Shown here piece by piece: positions 27,577-37,504 of a DNA stretch of 64,000 nucleotides (positions are counted from its first letter, which is position 1; each line of letters starts with the position of its first letter). The notes under the pieces were generated by a model. It searched no databases. It saw nothing but the letters and a program-made list of their open reading frames with translations, and was not told where the DNA came from. The stretch is taken from assembly GCA_001600355.1 (NCBI GenBank), contig BCJU01000004.1, forward strand, positions 372,001 through 436,000, in the 5' to 3' direction. Both the position numbers and the translations under genes were made by a program. Origin of the DNA: Meira nashicola (taxonomy: Eukaryota; Basidiomycota; Exobasidiomycetes; Exobasidiales; Brachybasidiaceae).

Positions 27577-28434
27577 CTATAGCTTAGAATCTTTCTTTTG
27601 CTGTAACTGTGTCAATCTATGTTCTTCTTTTCGTGCTTCTTCTTCGGAAATGAGTGACATTTGAACGACTTTTTCTAATTCTCGAATTGCAGGTAAAGAA
27701 GATTTTGGAGTGACTCGAATAGTTTGAATTCCAATCGATTGTGCAGCTTTAAGATTGATACCAATATCATCCAAAAATACAACTTCTTCCGGTTTTGCTT
27801 TAACGATTTCTAATGCATGCTTATAAAATCCTATTTCAGGTTTACGCATTCCTACAACAGCACTCTCGATATAATGATCAAAGAAGGATCTAATCAACTT
27901 GGTATCCTTATCGAGACCTAAATGTTTCAATTCTTCTTCCAAAGAAGGTACTTTTTCATTAGATGAAGAAGATGTCGTTGTTGGAGGTGAAAAGTTATTT
28001 GTGAGAGCAGCGATTGTGAACTTGTTACTTGCTTTTAACCTTTTAATAGCTTCGGCAATGAGAGGGTCTATCCTCGTTGATTCTCTCATCATAATTCCAA
28101 ACAATTCTCTCCCATCTACTTTAAGTGAAGAAGGTAATGAATTTGGCACTTGAATACCACGTATCTTACAAAATCCTTTAAACCATTCATTCATCAATTC
28201 AACTTTACTCAACTCTTCACCAAATTGTCGATAAAATGTAAACATATCAATCTCTGATCTTTCTAAACGTTGAAATGCTCCTTCTTTGCCTGTTTGTGTG
28301 ATTGCAACATTTAAATAATTAAATGGTAGTCCATGTTGCTTTTCATACTTGTTTATTCCAACTAAAGGAGATCCTACAACCACTCCTCCAATATCAAAAA
28401 TGCATGCTTTTGGAATTGGCTTTGAGGTGCTCAT
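27577..28434 (-). CDS. HAD-superfamily hydrolase with peroxisomal SKL end
   Basis: A 285-residue protein starts at an ATG. Motif I is CIFDIGGVVV with the nucleophile Asp14. The second Asp of the classic DxD is Gly here, as is common in the group that includes the N-terminal domain of soluble epoxide hydrolase and ACAD10. TIAALTNN is motif II, the Lys is in GMRKPEIGFYKHAL, and VVFLDDIGINL is motif IV. The chain ends KKDSKL*, a canonical PTS1. It is expected to be a peroxisomal phosphatase-like enzyme of unknown substrate. In animals the same HAD subfamily is fused to an acyl-CoA dehydrogenase, and here a separate peroxisomal acyl-CoA dehydrogenase lies 11 kb away. Confidence 0.9.
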   Translation of the reverse strand: MSTSKPIPKACIFDIGGVVVGSPLVGINKYEKQHGLPFNYLNVAITQTGKEGAFQRLERSEIDMFTFYRQFGEELSKVELMNEWFKGFCKIRGIQVPNSLPSSLKVDGRELFGIMMRESTRIDPLIAEAIKRLKASNKFTIAALTNNFSPPTTTSSSSNEKVPSLEEELKHLGLDKDTKLIRSFFDHYIESAVVGMRKPEIGFYKHALEIVKAKPEEVVFLDDIGINLKAAQSIGIQTIRVTPKSSLPAIRELEKVVQMSLISEEEARKEEHRLTQLQQKKDSKL

Positions 28435-29382
28435 CTTGCGAGCAGAGGCGATTATGATGATGTCTTTTGAACAAGATCTGTCAAGTGAAGTGTTGTTTGA
28501 TCATGTACGGCTTTCGGGCATCCTTTAAGCCCGTCAAGCGGACTGGAGGTTTAAATCAAAAGGATGACTTATATAAGCATGTCTACTTTTTCATTATCCG
28601 GATGGACTGGATGCCGTGCTTTGTAGGCTAGATTGACCCCACAAGAGTGAGTGTGCTTGTTTGCTTGCGTGTATGGTACATAGTCTATGTCTCGCGCAGT
28701 CCAATTTTATGACACAATTCCAGTGCTATAGCAAGGCAAACAAACAAAAAACTTAATCCGCTTCAAGAAGTTTACAGTATTTTTTACCGCTTTGGAGAAG
28801 GGCATCTAACGCGTCAAAAACATGCAGGTTAACCCCACTCTCTCTCTCGCTTGGCGGTTGCACTTTTGGACCCCGCTCTACTTCCCTGAAGCGGTTTCTG
28901 ACGTTCTTTTTTTTAAGGAGATTTATTTTGTAGGCCCTGTGTGTGGGTCAAATGCATATACAATTCTAGAAGCGCAACCAGTAACAAGCGGGACTTTTGT
29001 ATGTATTTTTCATTTTCTTGTGTGTATGCATAGATGATGTATTTTGACTGATTCTGAAACGCTTAGTATGCCCTGCCGAAATATTTCCCCTCAGTCTTAG
29101 TAGTGTCAGATCCCAATATAGACAGACGATTTCATTTCATCGTCATCGCCACCTCTACCTTTTATACCCCATCCTCACCTTCATTCCGACTTTCTGGCCG
29201 CGCTTTGTTCGTTTAAAGCAACAGACTACAACTCGTCCAAACAATCCGCCTTTACCCTACACTTTCATCCGCTCGCGCGCGCCAGTAAGGAGAGGCACCT
29301 ATTCAACCTTGGTCCGATAACACCTTTGATTCAATCTCATCCGATCGTTCCCCTGTCTCGCAAGCAAAAAACTTCACAAAAA
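28435..29382. promoter_or_regulatory. Long divergent region upstream of the HAD and GPI-type genes
   Basis: No gene is seen in about 950 bases. The right part (about 29090-29382) is strongly pyrimidine-rich, like the leader of the glyoxal oxidase gene, and contains a CGCGCGCG tract near 29275-29282. An ACGCGT lies at 28809-28814. The open frame at 28822-29037 has no supporting features. Confidence 0.35.
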
Positions 29383-29841
29383 ATGATCTCTGTAAGGCTA
29401 GCGCTAGCCATCCTTTTGGTTACAGCAACTGCAGTATTTGCACAAGTCGTACCTTCCGTTTCTACTGATCCACTTAACGGATCTTCGTTCAGTACTCCAT
29501 TTTATACACCTCCAGTAACTTATACGATCACAACAACATTTCCAAGTGCAGGACCAACAACGGCAACCGTAATTTCAGGTTCAGCAGGACCTTCTCCCGC
29601 AACTGGAGCATACACATTTTCATATAATAAACCAATTTCTTCTTTAAGTGGTTTAGATAATCCTGCTCTTTCAAGTTCTTTATTAGCAAATGGATTACCT
29701 GTCGTTTATACAAACGCTTTCCAAGCTCCAACAAAAGATTTGCAAATCGTTGACGCTGCTCCTGGATCGCTAGATATTCCTTTCTTGGCAATCGGTTCAA
29801 TGGCTCTTGCAGGCATTCTAGGTGCTCTATGGATCTTGTAA
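29383..29841 (+). CDS. Small Ser/Thr-rich predicted GPI-anchored wall protein
   Basis: The protein has 152 residues from the ATG at 29383; the open frame extends 19 codons up to a TTG in the leader. There is a clear signal peptide (MISVRLALAILLVTATAVFA) and a Ser/Thr/Pro-rich middle without cysteines. The C-terminus is hydrophobic, FLAIGSMALAGILGALWIL, and runs to the stop with no charged tail. That is the architecture of a GPI-anchored cell-surface protein, with a small-residue cleavage site likely in AAPGS. The family is not recognised. The surface location is inferred from the two end signals. Confidence 0.8.
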   Translation: MISVRLALAILLVTATAVFAQVVPSVSTDPLNGSSFSTPFYTPPVTYTITTTFPSAGPTTATVISGSAGPSPATGAYTFSYNKPISSLSGLDNPALSSSLLANGLPVVYTNAFQAPTKDLQIVDAAPGSLDIPFLAIGSMALAGILGALWIL

Positions 29842-30268
29842 GCAATGGTTACTACACAAAAATGAAAAAGGTGGAATCCTCAACATACTTTATTTTTTTT
29901 CTTTCAATTCGCTTTCTTTTTCAATACATCATTATTTTAATTTGCATCTAAAATGCTCTTTATTCACGGATCTCACCAGATCGGCATATCAGCAATTGCT
30001 TCACGAGGTTTCTCAAAACTTACTTCTGACCCGTGCATGCTTTTTGCCTCTCACTTTGCTCGATCTTCAAATGCTTTCCTGGACTTTTGACAATCTTGTA
30101 CTTTCTCACTCTTCTCTTTCCTTTCACATCTATTGTTTCTGTCTAATAGTCATCTTACATTGCTTTTTCCATCCTTTCATCTGTGTGAACAATATCTTTG
30201 TATAAGAATAGATGATGCGATATACATTGATAATGAAAAAGATCTATAATAAAGTATTAATTCAGATT
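29842..30268. other. Convergent 3' region between the GPI-type and kinase-hydrolase genes
   Basis: No gene is seen; a T/C-rich stretch presumably holds the two 3' untranslated regions. The open frame at 29822-30205 overlaps the stop of the upstream gene and is low-complexity. Confidence 0.35.
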
Positions 30269-33200
30269 TCATTCATTAGAACTATAAACCCGTGTATTTA
30301 AACCGCTAGAACCATGTTCGGTTTCCCAACTTTGAATGAGATTATTAATTGTTGCATTTGATGCTGTCCTTCGCATTTTTGGTTGTAAAGGTTTGTTTAA
30401 TGCATGGAATCTTGCCAACTGTGGCGCATCTCTGCTTTCTTGCATACGCATTCCTGCTTGTGCTCTTGATCTTGCTTGTTCTAATGACATGGAAGAGAAC
30501 GAATTGACAGAAGCAGAAGAAGATGCTCTGTTTGGTCGTAAACGTTCACCATGATGACCATGTGGTGTTGTAGGTGCAGATTCTTGACGGTATCGTTGAT
30601 CTGGCTTTGAGCTTTGAGCTTGAGGTTGCTTTCCATGGTCCTTTGAAGGTGCATGTGGTTGACTCTTTGATCTTGCCAAATCTGCAGAAGAAGGTGATTT
30701 GTTCTGTTGTGATGAAGTTTTGGAAGAGGTGGTTTTTCTGACAACATCATCATCGAAATCGTTCCATTCATCATCACTTCTATCATGAACGCTTCGCAAA
30801 TTTTCTGAATCACTTTCAATACCTCCACGATAATCTTGCGAACTTCCAGGTTTCTCTCCCGTTTTTGCATCTACAATTTCTCCATCTTCATTCTCCATTC
30901 CTTTTCGCATTTCGTCATCCATCGTACTTCTACTTTTCTTTTCCAAATCTGCTTTCCTTTGACCGCGTTTCTCTAAAGCAGTTCGAACGAAATGGCGAGC
31001 ACTTTGTAATGCTTTTCTGCTTGCATCTAAAAACAAGAACGCTTGGAAAACATGAACGCAATCTTCATATAATTCATGACGAACGGCAACTCCAGCAATG
31101 GAAGCCTTGTGTGCCAACAGGGTAACTTCATCACGTAATGCTTCTGCATCTCCGCATTGAATTAACAATGGAGGTAAACCACGTAAATCACCAAATAGAG
31201 GACTTGCATATGGATGAGTGATGTATTGTTCTATCTTGTCTCCCAAATAAGCACGAACAGGGTTCATGTGATCCGTTGCAGGCGTTAAAGGCAAATAATC
31301 GTAAGGCGCATTTGTTTCCCAAGAATCACAAGACATCGTCAAATCTACCCAAGGACTGAACAAGATTGCACCGGATGGTAATTCGTATTTGTTGTCTCTT
31401 AAGTAGTATAAAAGTGCTAATGTTAAACCTCCACCGGCACTGTCACCACCTAAAACGATATTTGAAGGTGGTATACCCAAATCATCAACTAATCTGAACC
31501 AACTGCTAACAACATCATGCAAAGGTCCAGGGAATTGACAATCCGGAGCCAAACGATAATTGACCGCAAATAATCGACATTCGGTGTATTTTGAAAGTGC
31601 AATCGTTAAAGGTCGATGAGTGACGGCTGACATGACAAAATATGCACCTCCATGAATGTATAAGATCACACGCTCCTTGTTTGTTGATTTTCCGTTTCTC
31701 CATTCACTTTGTAGCCTTCTCCAAGTTTGTTTTCCTACAACCCATTCTCCCGTCAATTCACGAGTTCCATCTTCAGCCGCATCAGCGTCTTTGAGTAATC
31801 CACGTAAATTGCGTTTCTTGACGCGATACGTTACGGGTGTTATTAAACCATCTTTCGGAACAGGAAGGAAAGAACTCAAATCAAAGAATTGTTGCATACC
31901 CGAAATTGTTGCAAATTCAGAGTATTTTGCCGTATCACGCATTATCCGTGTAAAGATTGACATTTCAATTCCCCATGATTTTTTGGGAGGTCCATAAATT
32001 GCATGAGAAGCAAGTGCACTTCCGATCGAATAAGTCGTATTGACCAAAAATGGAACGTATCTCCACACTTTGGATAATGTCATGCCTTCTGGTTTGACAG
32101 GTTGAGCTGTGGGATCAGATCTTGCCGTAGTGGGAAGTGCAGATGTTTTGTATTGGTCCAACAAAGCATCAAGTGTTTTGCTTGATTTGGTGCTACCGCT
32201 GCGATGCCTTCTCGGCTTTTGTCTGGAAGAACGTTTAGATTCACTCTCTGGACTGCGAACTCGACTAGGCGTAGCAGTGGCATCAGAATACTCTGAACCG
32301 GGTGGCGTTGGGCTATCTGTTGATCCTTTGTTCACACCATCCATGTTGTCTTCCGTTTTGACAGGATTCTCGCCATGTTGTGTTGCATCTGCTGCTGCGG
32401 AAACGGCTGCCGTTCCACCTTTTTGTAGTTTCTTAACTTGTTCACTAGCATCAGGTACAAAAGCAGACATGACGACCAGATCGAGAGACATACCCGAATC
32501 ACCAAATCGCTTCGATCCCTTGTCTTTTGGGTCATCTTCTTTCTTGCCGTTCTCTTCATGTCCGGTGATCGTGGATGTACTTGCATTTTCTGCTTCTTTC
32601 TTTGCTGATTGTTCAGCACTTTCAGACCATGTACTGTGATTGCTGAGATGGGTTGCAAGCCGTAGTAAAGAGTGTAATCGTTCCGGATGAATATCGCGAG
32701 AATGTGTCTTTCGTAATTCGTGCAAATGTTGAAGATAATTAGCTGCTTCGACAGTAGTGACAACACGATTGAATTTGCCTTTGGATGTTTGATGACGTTT
32801 GGCTGATTCTTTAAGAGAAGCACCTTTGGGAGAATCTTTGCCATCGATCGGCGGTAGGTCTGCCAAGTAAGGATGTGCGAGGGCTTCTTTTGCCGTCATT
32901 CTCTTTTCACGAGGACATAGACAGCGTAAAATAAAGTCTCTTGCTATATCGGAAACGTCTCCCCAGTATTCTGGCTCAAATTCTACCTTCATCGCCAAGA
33001 TCTGTTGGAATAAAGTTGGTTGATCTTCTCCATAAAATGGCGTATAACCAGCCAACAAGCAATATGCAATCACACCACCACTCCAAATATCCACAGCGGC
33101 ATCATATCCTCTTCCGAGTAAGACTTCTGGAGCAACATATTGCGGGCTTCCACAAGCAGTCATGAGCATATGACCATCTTCTGGAATAAAACGAGAAAGT

Positions 33201-33994
33201 CCAAAATCGGAAATGACAATCTCGCTGGGTTCGGTTTTCCCTCTTAGAAGGATGTTCTCCGGTTTTAAATCTCTATGGATAATATCATGATCGTGTAGAT
33301 AGTCAATGCCTTCAAACATCTGACGAGTGATATGACGTGCATCTAATTCGTTGTAGTGCACCTTTTCAACCAATCGATCAAACAATTCTCCACCTCTGCA
33401 TAAATCCGTAACGATAAAGACGGCTTCTTTTGTTTCGTATAAATCCCACATTTTAATGATATGTGGATGTTCTACTCTACCAAGAATAGCAATTTCATCT
33501 TTAAGCATCTTTTCGTTACCCTCTTTTAATGGCTTCTTTGCGATAATTTTGAGAGCACGATCTTCACCTGTTGCTTTGACTTGGACCAATTTGACTAAAG
33601 CAAAAGAGCCTTGACCTAAAACTTTTTCTGTGATGACATACTTCTTTGAGAGAGGATAAGGCAAGACTGGAGTTCCATCTGATTCTGTATCTTTGAACCA
33701 TGTTTTAAAGGCTGTATGCAGATGATGTCCTACCATTCTGACCCTATCACGTTTTCGTATCCTACTTTCACTACTATGTTGACGTTTATGTAGTAAATGA
33801 GAAGGTCTATGTAAAAGATATGAATGATTCGTTCCACTATGTTCTGAATCTTCGTCACTGCTATTTAAAGGAACGTTTGGCGGAGAAAGTGTTCGTAATG
33901 CTGTTGTAGGTGATTTAGGTGAACTTGGAACTTGTGGCAGTGCTTCTTTTTCGTCGCGAGAGCGATCAGGAGATGTGACTGATGCAGGCTGCAT
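30269..33994 (-). CDS. CAMK-type protein kinase fused to a hormone-sensitive-lipase-type alpha/beta hydrolase
   Basis: One unbroken frame of 1241 residues from the ATG at 33994; the frame goes 17 codons higher only to a TTG. Residues about 120-380 are a complete Ser/Thr kinase: GQGSFALV glycine loop, ALKIIAKK with the lysine, HRDLKPEN, DFGLSRF and APE. The kinase resembles Ca/calmodulin-dependent kinases. A disordered linker of about 250 residues rich in Ser, Lys and Glu follows. Residues about 640-1010 are an alpha/beta hydrolase of the hormone-sensitive lipase family: oxyanion motif IHGGAY (781-783 HGG), nucleophile in GGDSAGGG (Ser852), Asp in GDAEALRDE and His in DCVHVF (about 981). The tail is disordered. 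All catalytic residues of both enzymes are present. A single-gene join of these activities is not an architecture I know. It suggests phosphorylation-linked control of a lipase or esterase, which is inference. Confidence 0.9.
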   Translation of the reverse strand: MQPASVTSPDRSRDEKEALPQVPSSPKSPTTALRTLSPPNVPLNSSDEDSEHSGTNHSYLLHRPSHLLHKRQHSSESRIRKRDRVRMVGHHLHTAFKTWFKDTESDGTPVLPYPLSKKYVITEKVLGQGSFALVKLVQVKATGEDRALKIIAKKPLKEGNEKMLKDEIAILGRVEHPHIIKMWDLYETKEAVFIVTDLCRGGELFDRLVEKVHYNELDARHITRQMFEGIDYLHDHDIIHRDLKPENILLRGKTEPSEIVISDFGLSRFIPEDGHMLMTACGSPQYVAPEVLLGRGYDAAVDIWSGGVIAYCLLAGYTPFYGEDQPTLFQQILAMKVEFEPEYWGDVSDIARDFILRCLCPREKRMTAKEALAHPYLADLPPIDGKDSPKGASLKESAKRHQTSKGKFNRVVTTVEAANYLQHLHELRKTHSRDIHPERLHSLLRLATHLSNHSTWSESAEQSAKKEAENASTSTITGHEENGKKEDDPKDKGSKRFGDSGMSLDLVVMSAFVPDASEQVKKLQKGGTAAVSAAADATQHGENPVKTEDNMDGVNKGSTDSPTPPGSEYSDATATPSRVRSPESESKRSSRQKPRRHRSGSTKSSKTLDALLDQYKTSALPTTARSDPTAQPVKPEGMTLSKVWRYVPFLVNTTYSIGSALASHAIYGPPKKSWGIEMSIFTRIMRDTAKYSEFATISGMQQFFDLSSFLPVPKDGLITPVTYRVKKRNLRGLLKDADAAEDGTRELTGEWVVGKQTWRRLQSEWRNGKSTNKERVILYIHGGAYFVMSAVTHRPLTIALSKYTECRLFAVNYRLAPDCQFPGPLHDVVSSWFRLVDDLGIPPSNIVLGGDSAGGGLTLALLYYLRDNKYELPSGAILFSPWVDLTMSCDSWETNAPYDYLPLTPATDHMNPVRAYLGDKIEQYITHPYASPLFGDLRGLPPLLIQCGDAEALRDEVTLLAHKASIAGVAVRHELYEDCVHVFQAFLFLDASRKALQSARHFVRTALEKRGQRKADLEKKSRSTMDDEMRKGMENEDGEIVDAKTGEKPGSSQDYRGGIESDSENLRSVHDRSDDEWNDFDDDVVRKTTSSKTSSQQNKSPSSADLARSKSQPHAPSKDHGKQPQAQSSKPDQRYRQESAPTTPHGHHGERLRPNRASSSASVNSFSSMSLEQARSRAQAGMRMQESRDAPQLARFHALNKPLQPKMRRTASNATINNLIQSWETEHGSSGLNTRVYSSNE

Positions 33995-35288
33995 AGCACA
34001 GTACAGCAACGCAAAAAGATGTGTGTTGTAAGGTAAGCTTTCCAAATAGTGTGCGATACCTTTTCTCCTAGCAATTGATCACTTCCTCTTTTACTGATAT
34101 TCTTCTTGCTATTCTTCGGGAAAAGTTGTACTTGCTGCAGCTATTTTTGTAAGATTTGCCTGTGATGAGCGTAAATGTTTAGATTTGCAACTTTTAGACT
34201 TTATTCTCCAGATCGACGACCACTCTTTTTTCGCATTCGTACTTAACCAATCAAAGAAAGTATGGAGTTAAAGGCGGCGGTAAAGGAGCGCCGTCTAATA
34301 ATCGATTGTGTGCAGTGTTCCAACTTTATTCAATCGCGGTAGCTCCACCCCACTCGTAACACACACATATGTAAACCAACACACACGGCACACAAGGGGG
34401 AGAATTTCTTTTTGATCGAAAGGGAGGGATCATACGCCGCCGTTGACGCCTGGGTAGGTTATACGCTGATGCTGAGCATAGCTAGCGAATTACAAGGCAC
34501 GCAAGCATTTTTATAAATTTTGCTCGCGCCTACGCTTTTAACACACACACACACACACGTTCTTCAACTTGTCCTGGCCTAGAATCAATCAATCGATACG
34601 CATATAGCTCTTCCAACATGTGAAAGCGATTAAATCAAGCGGCCAGGCATAGGATGCATACCACAGTATCTTCAACGATCCGCTTTTGCAAGGGGGCTTT
34701 CCGTTCAATCAAAGCATGCTGGTCTTCGCATCTGATCCTCGCTTATCACTGAGAAGAGAAAAAGGGGTCAAAATGTTTTCTCAGTGTAAGATTGATGAGC
34801 TTAATTAGGATGCGTGTTGATAGATTGTTGACATGAGATATAAGAATGATAGGATTAGTAGCTAGTATGGCAATATTCTGCGTCTAACTTTCACCTTAGA
34901 TAAGAGTTTGACTTTCAATGAATAAGTAAAATGGAAATCGGAGACGGAGTGATTTACTTAAAGCTTCCATAAATTAGCTCAAAGATGACTTATGGCGAGA
35001 GAAAATGTTGGTCTTTCTGTTGTCCAGATCAGATCTTGAATTGCCAAAAAATGCTAAACGCGTGTAAGATAGTCTAGATTACTCAGCAAATTTCTGTTAT
35101 TCGGTTCTCCTGGCTTGCATTTTCAACGCGGCTACATGCGTACTTTTTTTTAACGGGTTCCGGTACTAGCTCTTCCCCGGACGCACACTCCACGCATTAA
35201 AAAACAAAAAACAAGACCAAGATCACTTTCTTCTTCCCCTCACACCTCATTCACAAAAGAGTTCAACCTTATATACAATTTAACAAAA
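33995..35288. promoter_or_regulatory. Long divergent region upstream of the kinase-hydrolase and dienoyl-CoA reductase genes
   Basis: About 1.3 kb with no supported gene. It contains CA-rich patches near 34361-34396, an 18-base AC microsatellite at 34541-34558 and an ACGCGT at 35058-35063. A pyrimidine-rich leader lies just before the ATG at 35289. Its length suggests complex regulation or an unseen non-coding transcript. Confidence 0.35.
34541..34558. repeat. AC dinucleotide microsatellite
   Basis: Nine AC units in a row lie in the intergenic region. Further, shorter CA-rich patches lie 150-180 bases to the left. Confidence 0.92.
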
Positions 35289-36259
35289 ATGGCGGACGAA
35301 GATCGTGATCCACGTATTTTTCAAACGAAAACACTTGCTTCACAAAAAGTGTTTCAACCTGACATCTTTAAAGGAAAAGTTTTATTTTGTACAGGAGGAG
35401 GAAGTGGAATTTGTTATGGAATGGTACAACAAATTATGCGTCATGGAGCTAATGCAGCAATTATGGGACGTAAAGCAGATCGTTTAAATGGAGCAGCAAC
35501 TCAATTAGCTAAAGATGCAAATAATGGAACGCGTTGTATTGCAACTCCTGGTGATGTACGTAAATTTGACGATTTAAAAGCTGCAGTTCAAAAGACAATT
35601 GAACAATTTGGAAGAATTGATTTCGTCATTGCTGGAGCTGCAGGCAATTTCCTTGCTCCTTTAGATGGTGTTTCACCTAATGGATTCAAAACTGTTCAAG
35701 AGATCGATATGTTGGGAACTTTTCATACTTTCAAAGCTACAATCGATGAAATCAAGAGAACACACGGAGTATATATTCACATTTCAGCCACTCTTCATTA
35801 CACTGCAATTCCTTGGCAAGCAGCAGCTTCTTCTGCCAAAGCAGGCATTGACGCCTTGAGTCAAAGTATAGCAGTTGAATATGGTCCTTTTGGTGTTCGT
35901 AGTAACGTTATCGCACCTGGTATGATCAGTGGAACGGAAGGAGCAGATCGTTTAACTCCAAAAGGTGCACAATCAATGGTTGAATCACGTATTCCACAAC
36001 AAAGGATTGGTGTGATTGATGATATTGCAAATATGGGAGTATTTTTATTCTCTGATGCAGCTGCTTATTGTTCTGGCGCTAAATTTGTAGTAGATGGTGC
36101 TGCTCAACATTTCCCTGGTCCTTGGTTGCCATATCCTGATTCTCAACTAGATCCTCAAGGATTGAAAGATTTGATTATGGGATCAAAGGTGAGTGATTGT
36201 GATAGGACATTGTTAATTGAGTCTAAACTGACGTCACATCTTCCTTTTAATAGCTTTAA
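35289..36259 (+). CDS. SPS19: Peroxisomal 2,4-dienoyl-CoA reductase, PTS1 completed by splicing
   Basis: Exon 1 is 35289-36188. A 65-base intron (GTGAGT...TAG, 36189-36253) follows, and exon 2 is only CTT TAA (36254-36259). The spliced product has 301 residues ending in GSKL*, a perfect PTS1. The TGGGSGI nucleotide motif (35-41) and the block ISATLHYTAIPWQAAASSAK are those of Sps19/DECR2, where the usual SDR Tyr is replaced and the Lys (184) kept. The enzyme reduces 2,4-dienoyl-CoA with NADPH during breakdown of unsaturated fatty acids in peroxisomes. If the intron is retained, the frame stays open to 36371 and gives 360 residues without a PTS1. Confidence 0.95.
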
Positions 36260-36412
36260 ATGCAAGGGTAAAATTATCTTGTATACTGTAGAATCTATAA
36301 CGAATGAAACAAAGCCTTTACTTAAAGAGAGGATTCTTAGCGCACTCGAGCCTCACACAAAATTTCTTTAGATGCAGAGTATCTCATTTATAGTGTCATG
36401 CATGCTTAGATC

Positions 36413-37504
36413 TCAATGTGACAAATTATCGTTACCTGCACCAAAGTATCTTTGACCTGATACGTTGAAAGAATTAACGATATCATCAATCGCTTTAATT
36501 TCTTCTTGTGTTAATTTTGTTTTTGAAGCAGCAATGTTATCCTTTAAATTTTCCAATTTTGACGTACCAGGAATGGGTAAAATCATTGGAGATTTTGCAA
36601 TTACCCAAGCTAAAGTAACATGACCTGGCTTTACACCTTTATTGGTTGCAATTGATTCAATCTTTTCCACTAATTTTACGTTTTTATCAAAATTTTCACC
36701 TGTTAAACGTGGTAAATTTAATTGTTTGTATAGTGGATCAATATCTTCAGGTTTTTTTATTGATCCTGTGAATACACCTCTACCGAGTGGAGAATATGCA
36801 ACATACGCGGTTCCATCTGATATCAATGAAAATGAAGTCAGTCTTTTTAGTCTTTTTGCATATCATATAACCCTACAACACTCACTTTTTTCACACCATT
36901 CAATAATGCCCAATCGTAAAACTTCAGGAGTAAAAGGACTAAATTCGTTTTGAACCGCATCAACGTGACAGATTTCGTTAAATTCTTTTAATTTTTCAAT
37001 TGGAAATTCTGAAACACCAACGAATCTAATCTTTCCTTCTTCTTTAAGTTGTTTCATTGCTTTTGCCGTTTCTTTTGGATCTGTTTTACCATCATATCTA
37101 TGACAATAATATAAATCGATAAAATCAACTTGTAAACGTTCTAATGAATTCTTGCATGCTTCTAAACACCATTTTGCCGAATTATCTTTAATCGTTGCTC
37201 CATCAACGAATCTCATAGCAAATTTAGTACATAAAAATATTTCATTCCTTCGATCTTTATTCTTGCCTAAAAATTGTCCAATTTGTTTTTCTCCATAACC
37301 TAATTGTTGTGTTGCAGTCTGAGTATAAATATCACTTGTATCGATAACATTGATACCGTTATCCAAACATTCTTGTAAGATTGCATTCACTTTATCTTGT
37401 TCTACTGCAGGTTTTGTCATTCCTGCTAAACTCATTGCACCAAATCCAATCTGTCCTACATTTATACCTGTACTGCCAAACGTCTTTTTCGTAATGTGCG
37501 ACAT
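36413..37504 (-). CDS. Aldo-keto reductase (2 exons)
   Basis: Exon 1 is 36886-37504 and exon 2 is 36413-36816, with a 69-base phase-1 intron (GTGAGT...CAG). The product has 340 residues. It begins KKTFGSTGINVGQIGFGAM, carries the catalytic Asp and Tyr in DTSDIYT, Lys in LCTKFA and His in YYCHRYD, and ends with the NADPH-binding loop IPGTSKLENLKDN. It belongs to the YakC/AKR13-like branch of NADPH-dependent aldehyde/ketone reductases. The exact substrate is unknown; pyridoxal reductase is one activity known in related proteins. It converges with the dienoyl-CoA reductase gene. No peroxisomal signal is visible (ends LSH). Confidence 0.94.

Noticed and set aside
32109..32639. 176-codon plus-strand frame opposite the kinase-hydrolase linker
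   Set aside because: Antisense of the low-complexity linker; hydrophobic Ser/Leu composition follows from the Lys/Glu/Ser-rich sense strand.
36260..36371. C-terminal extension of the dienoyl-CoA reductase to 360 residues
   Set aside because: This is the frame continuing through the last intron; the spliced form ends in SKL. Kept only as a possible retained-intron isoform.
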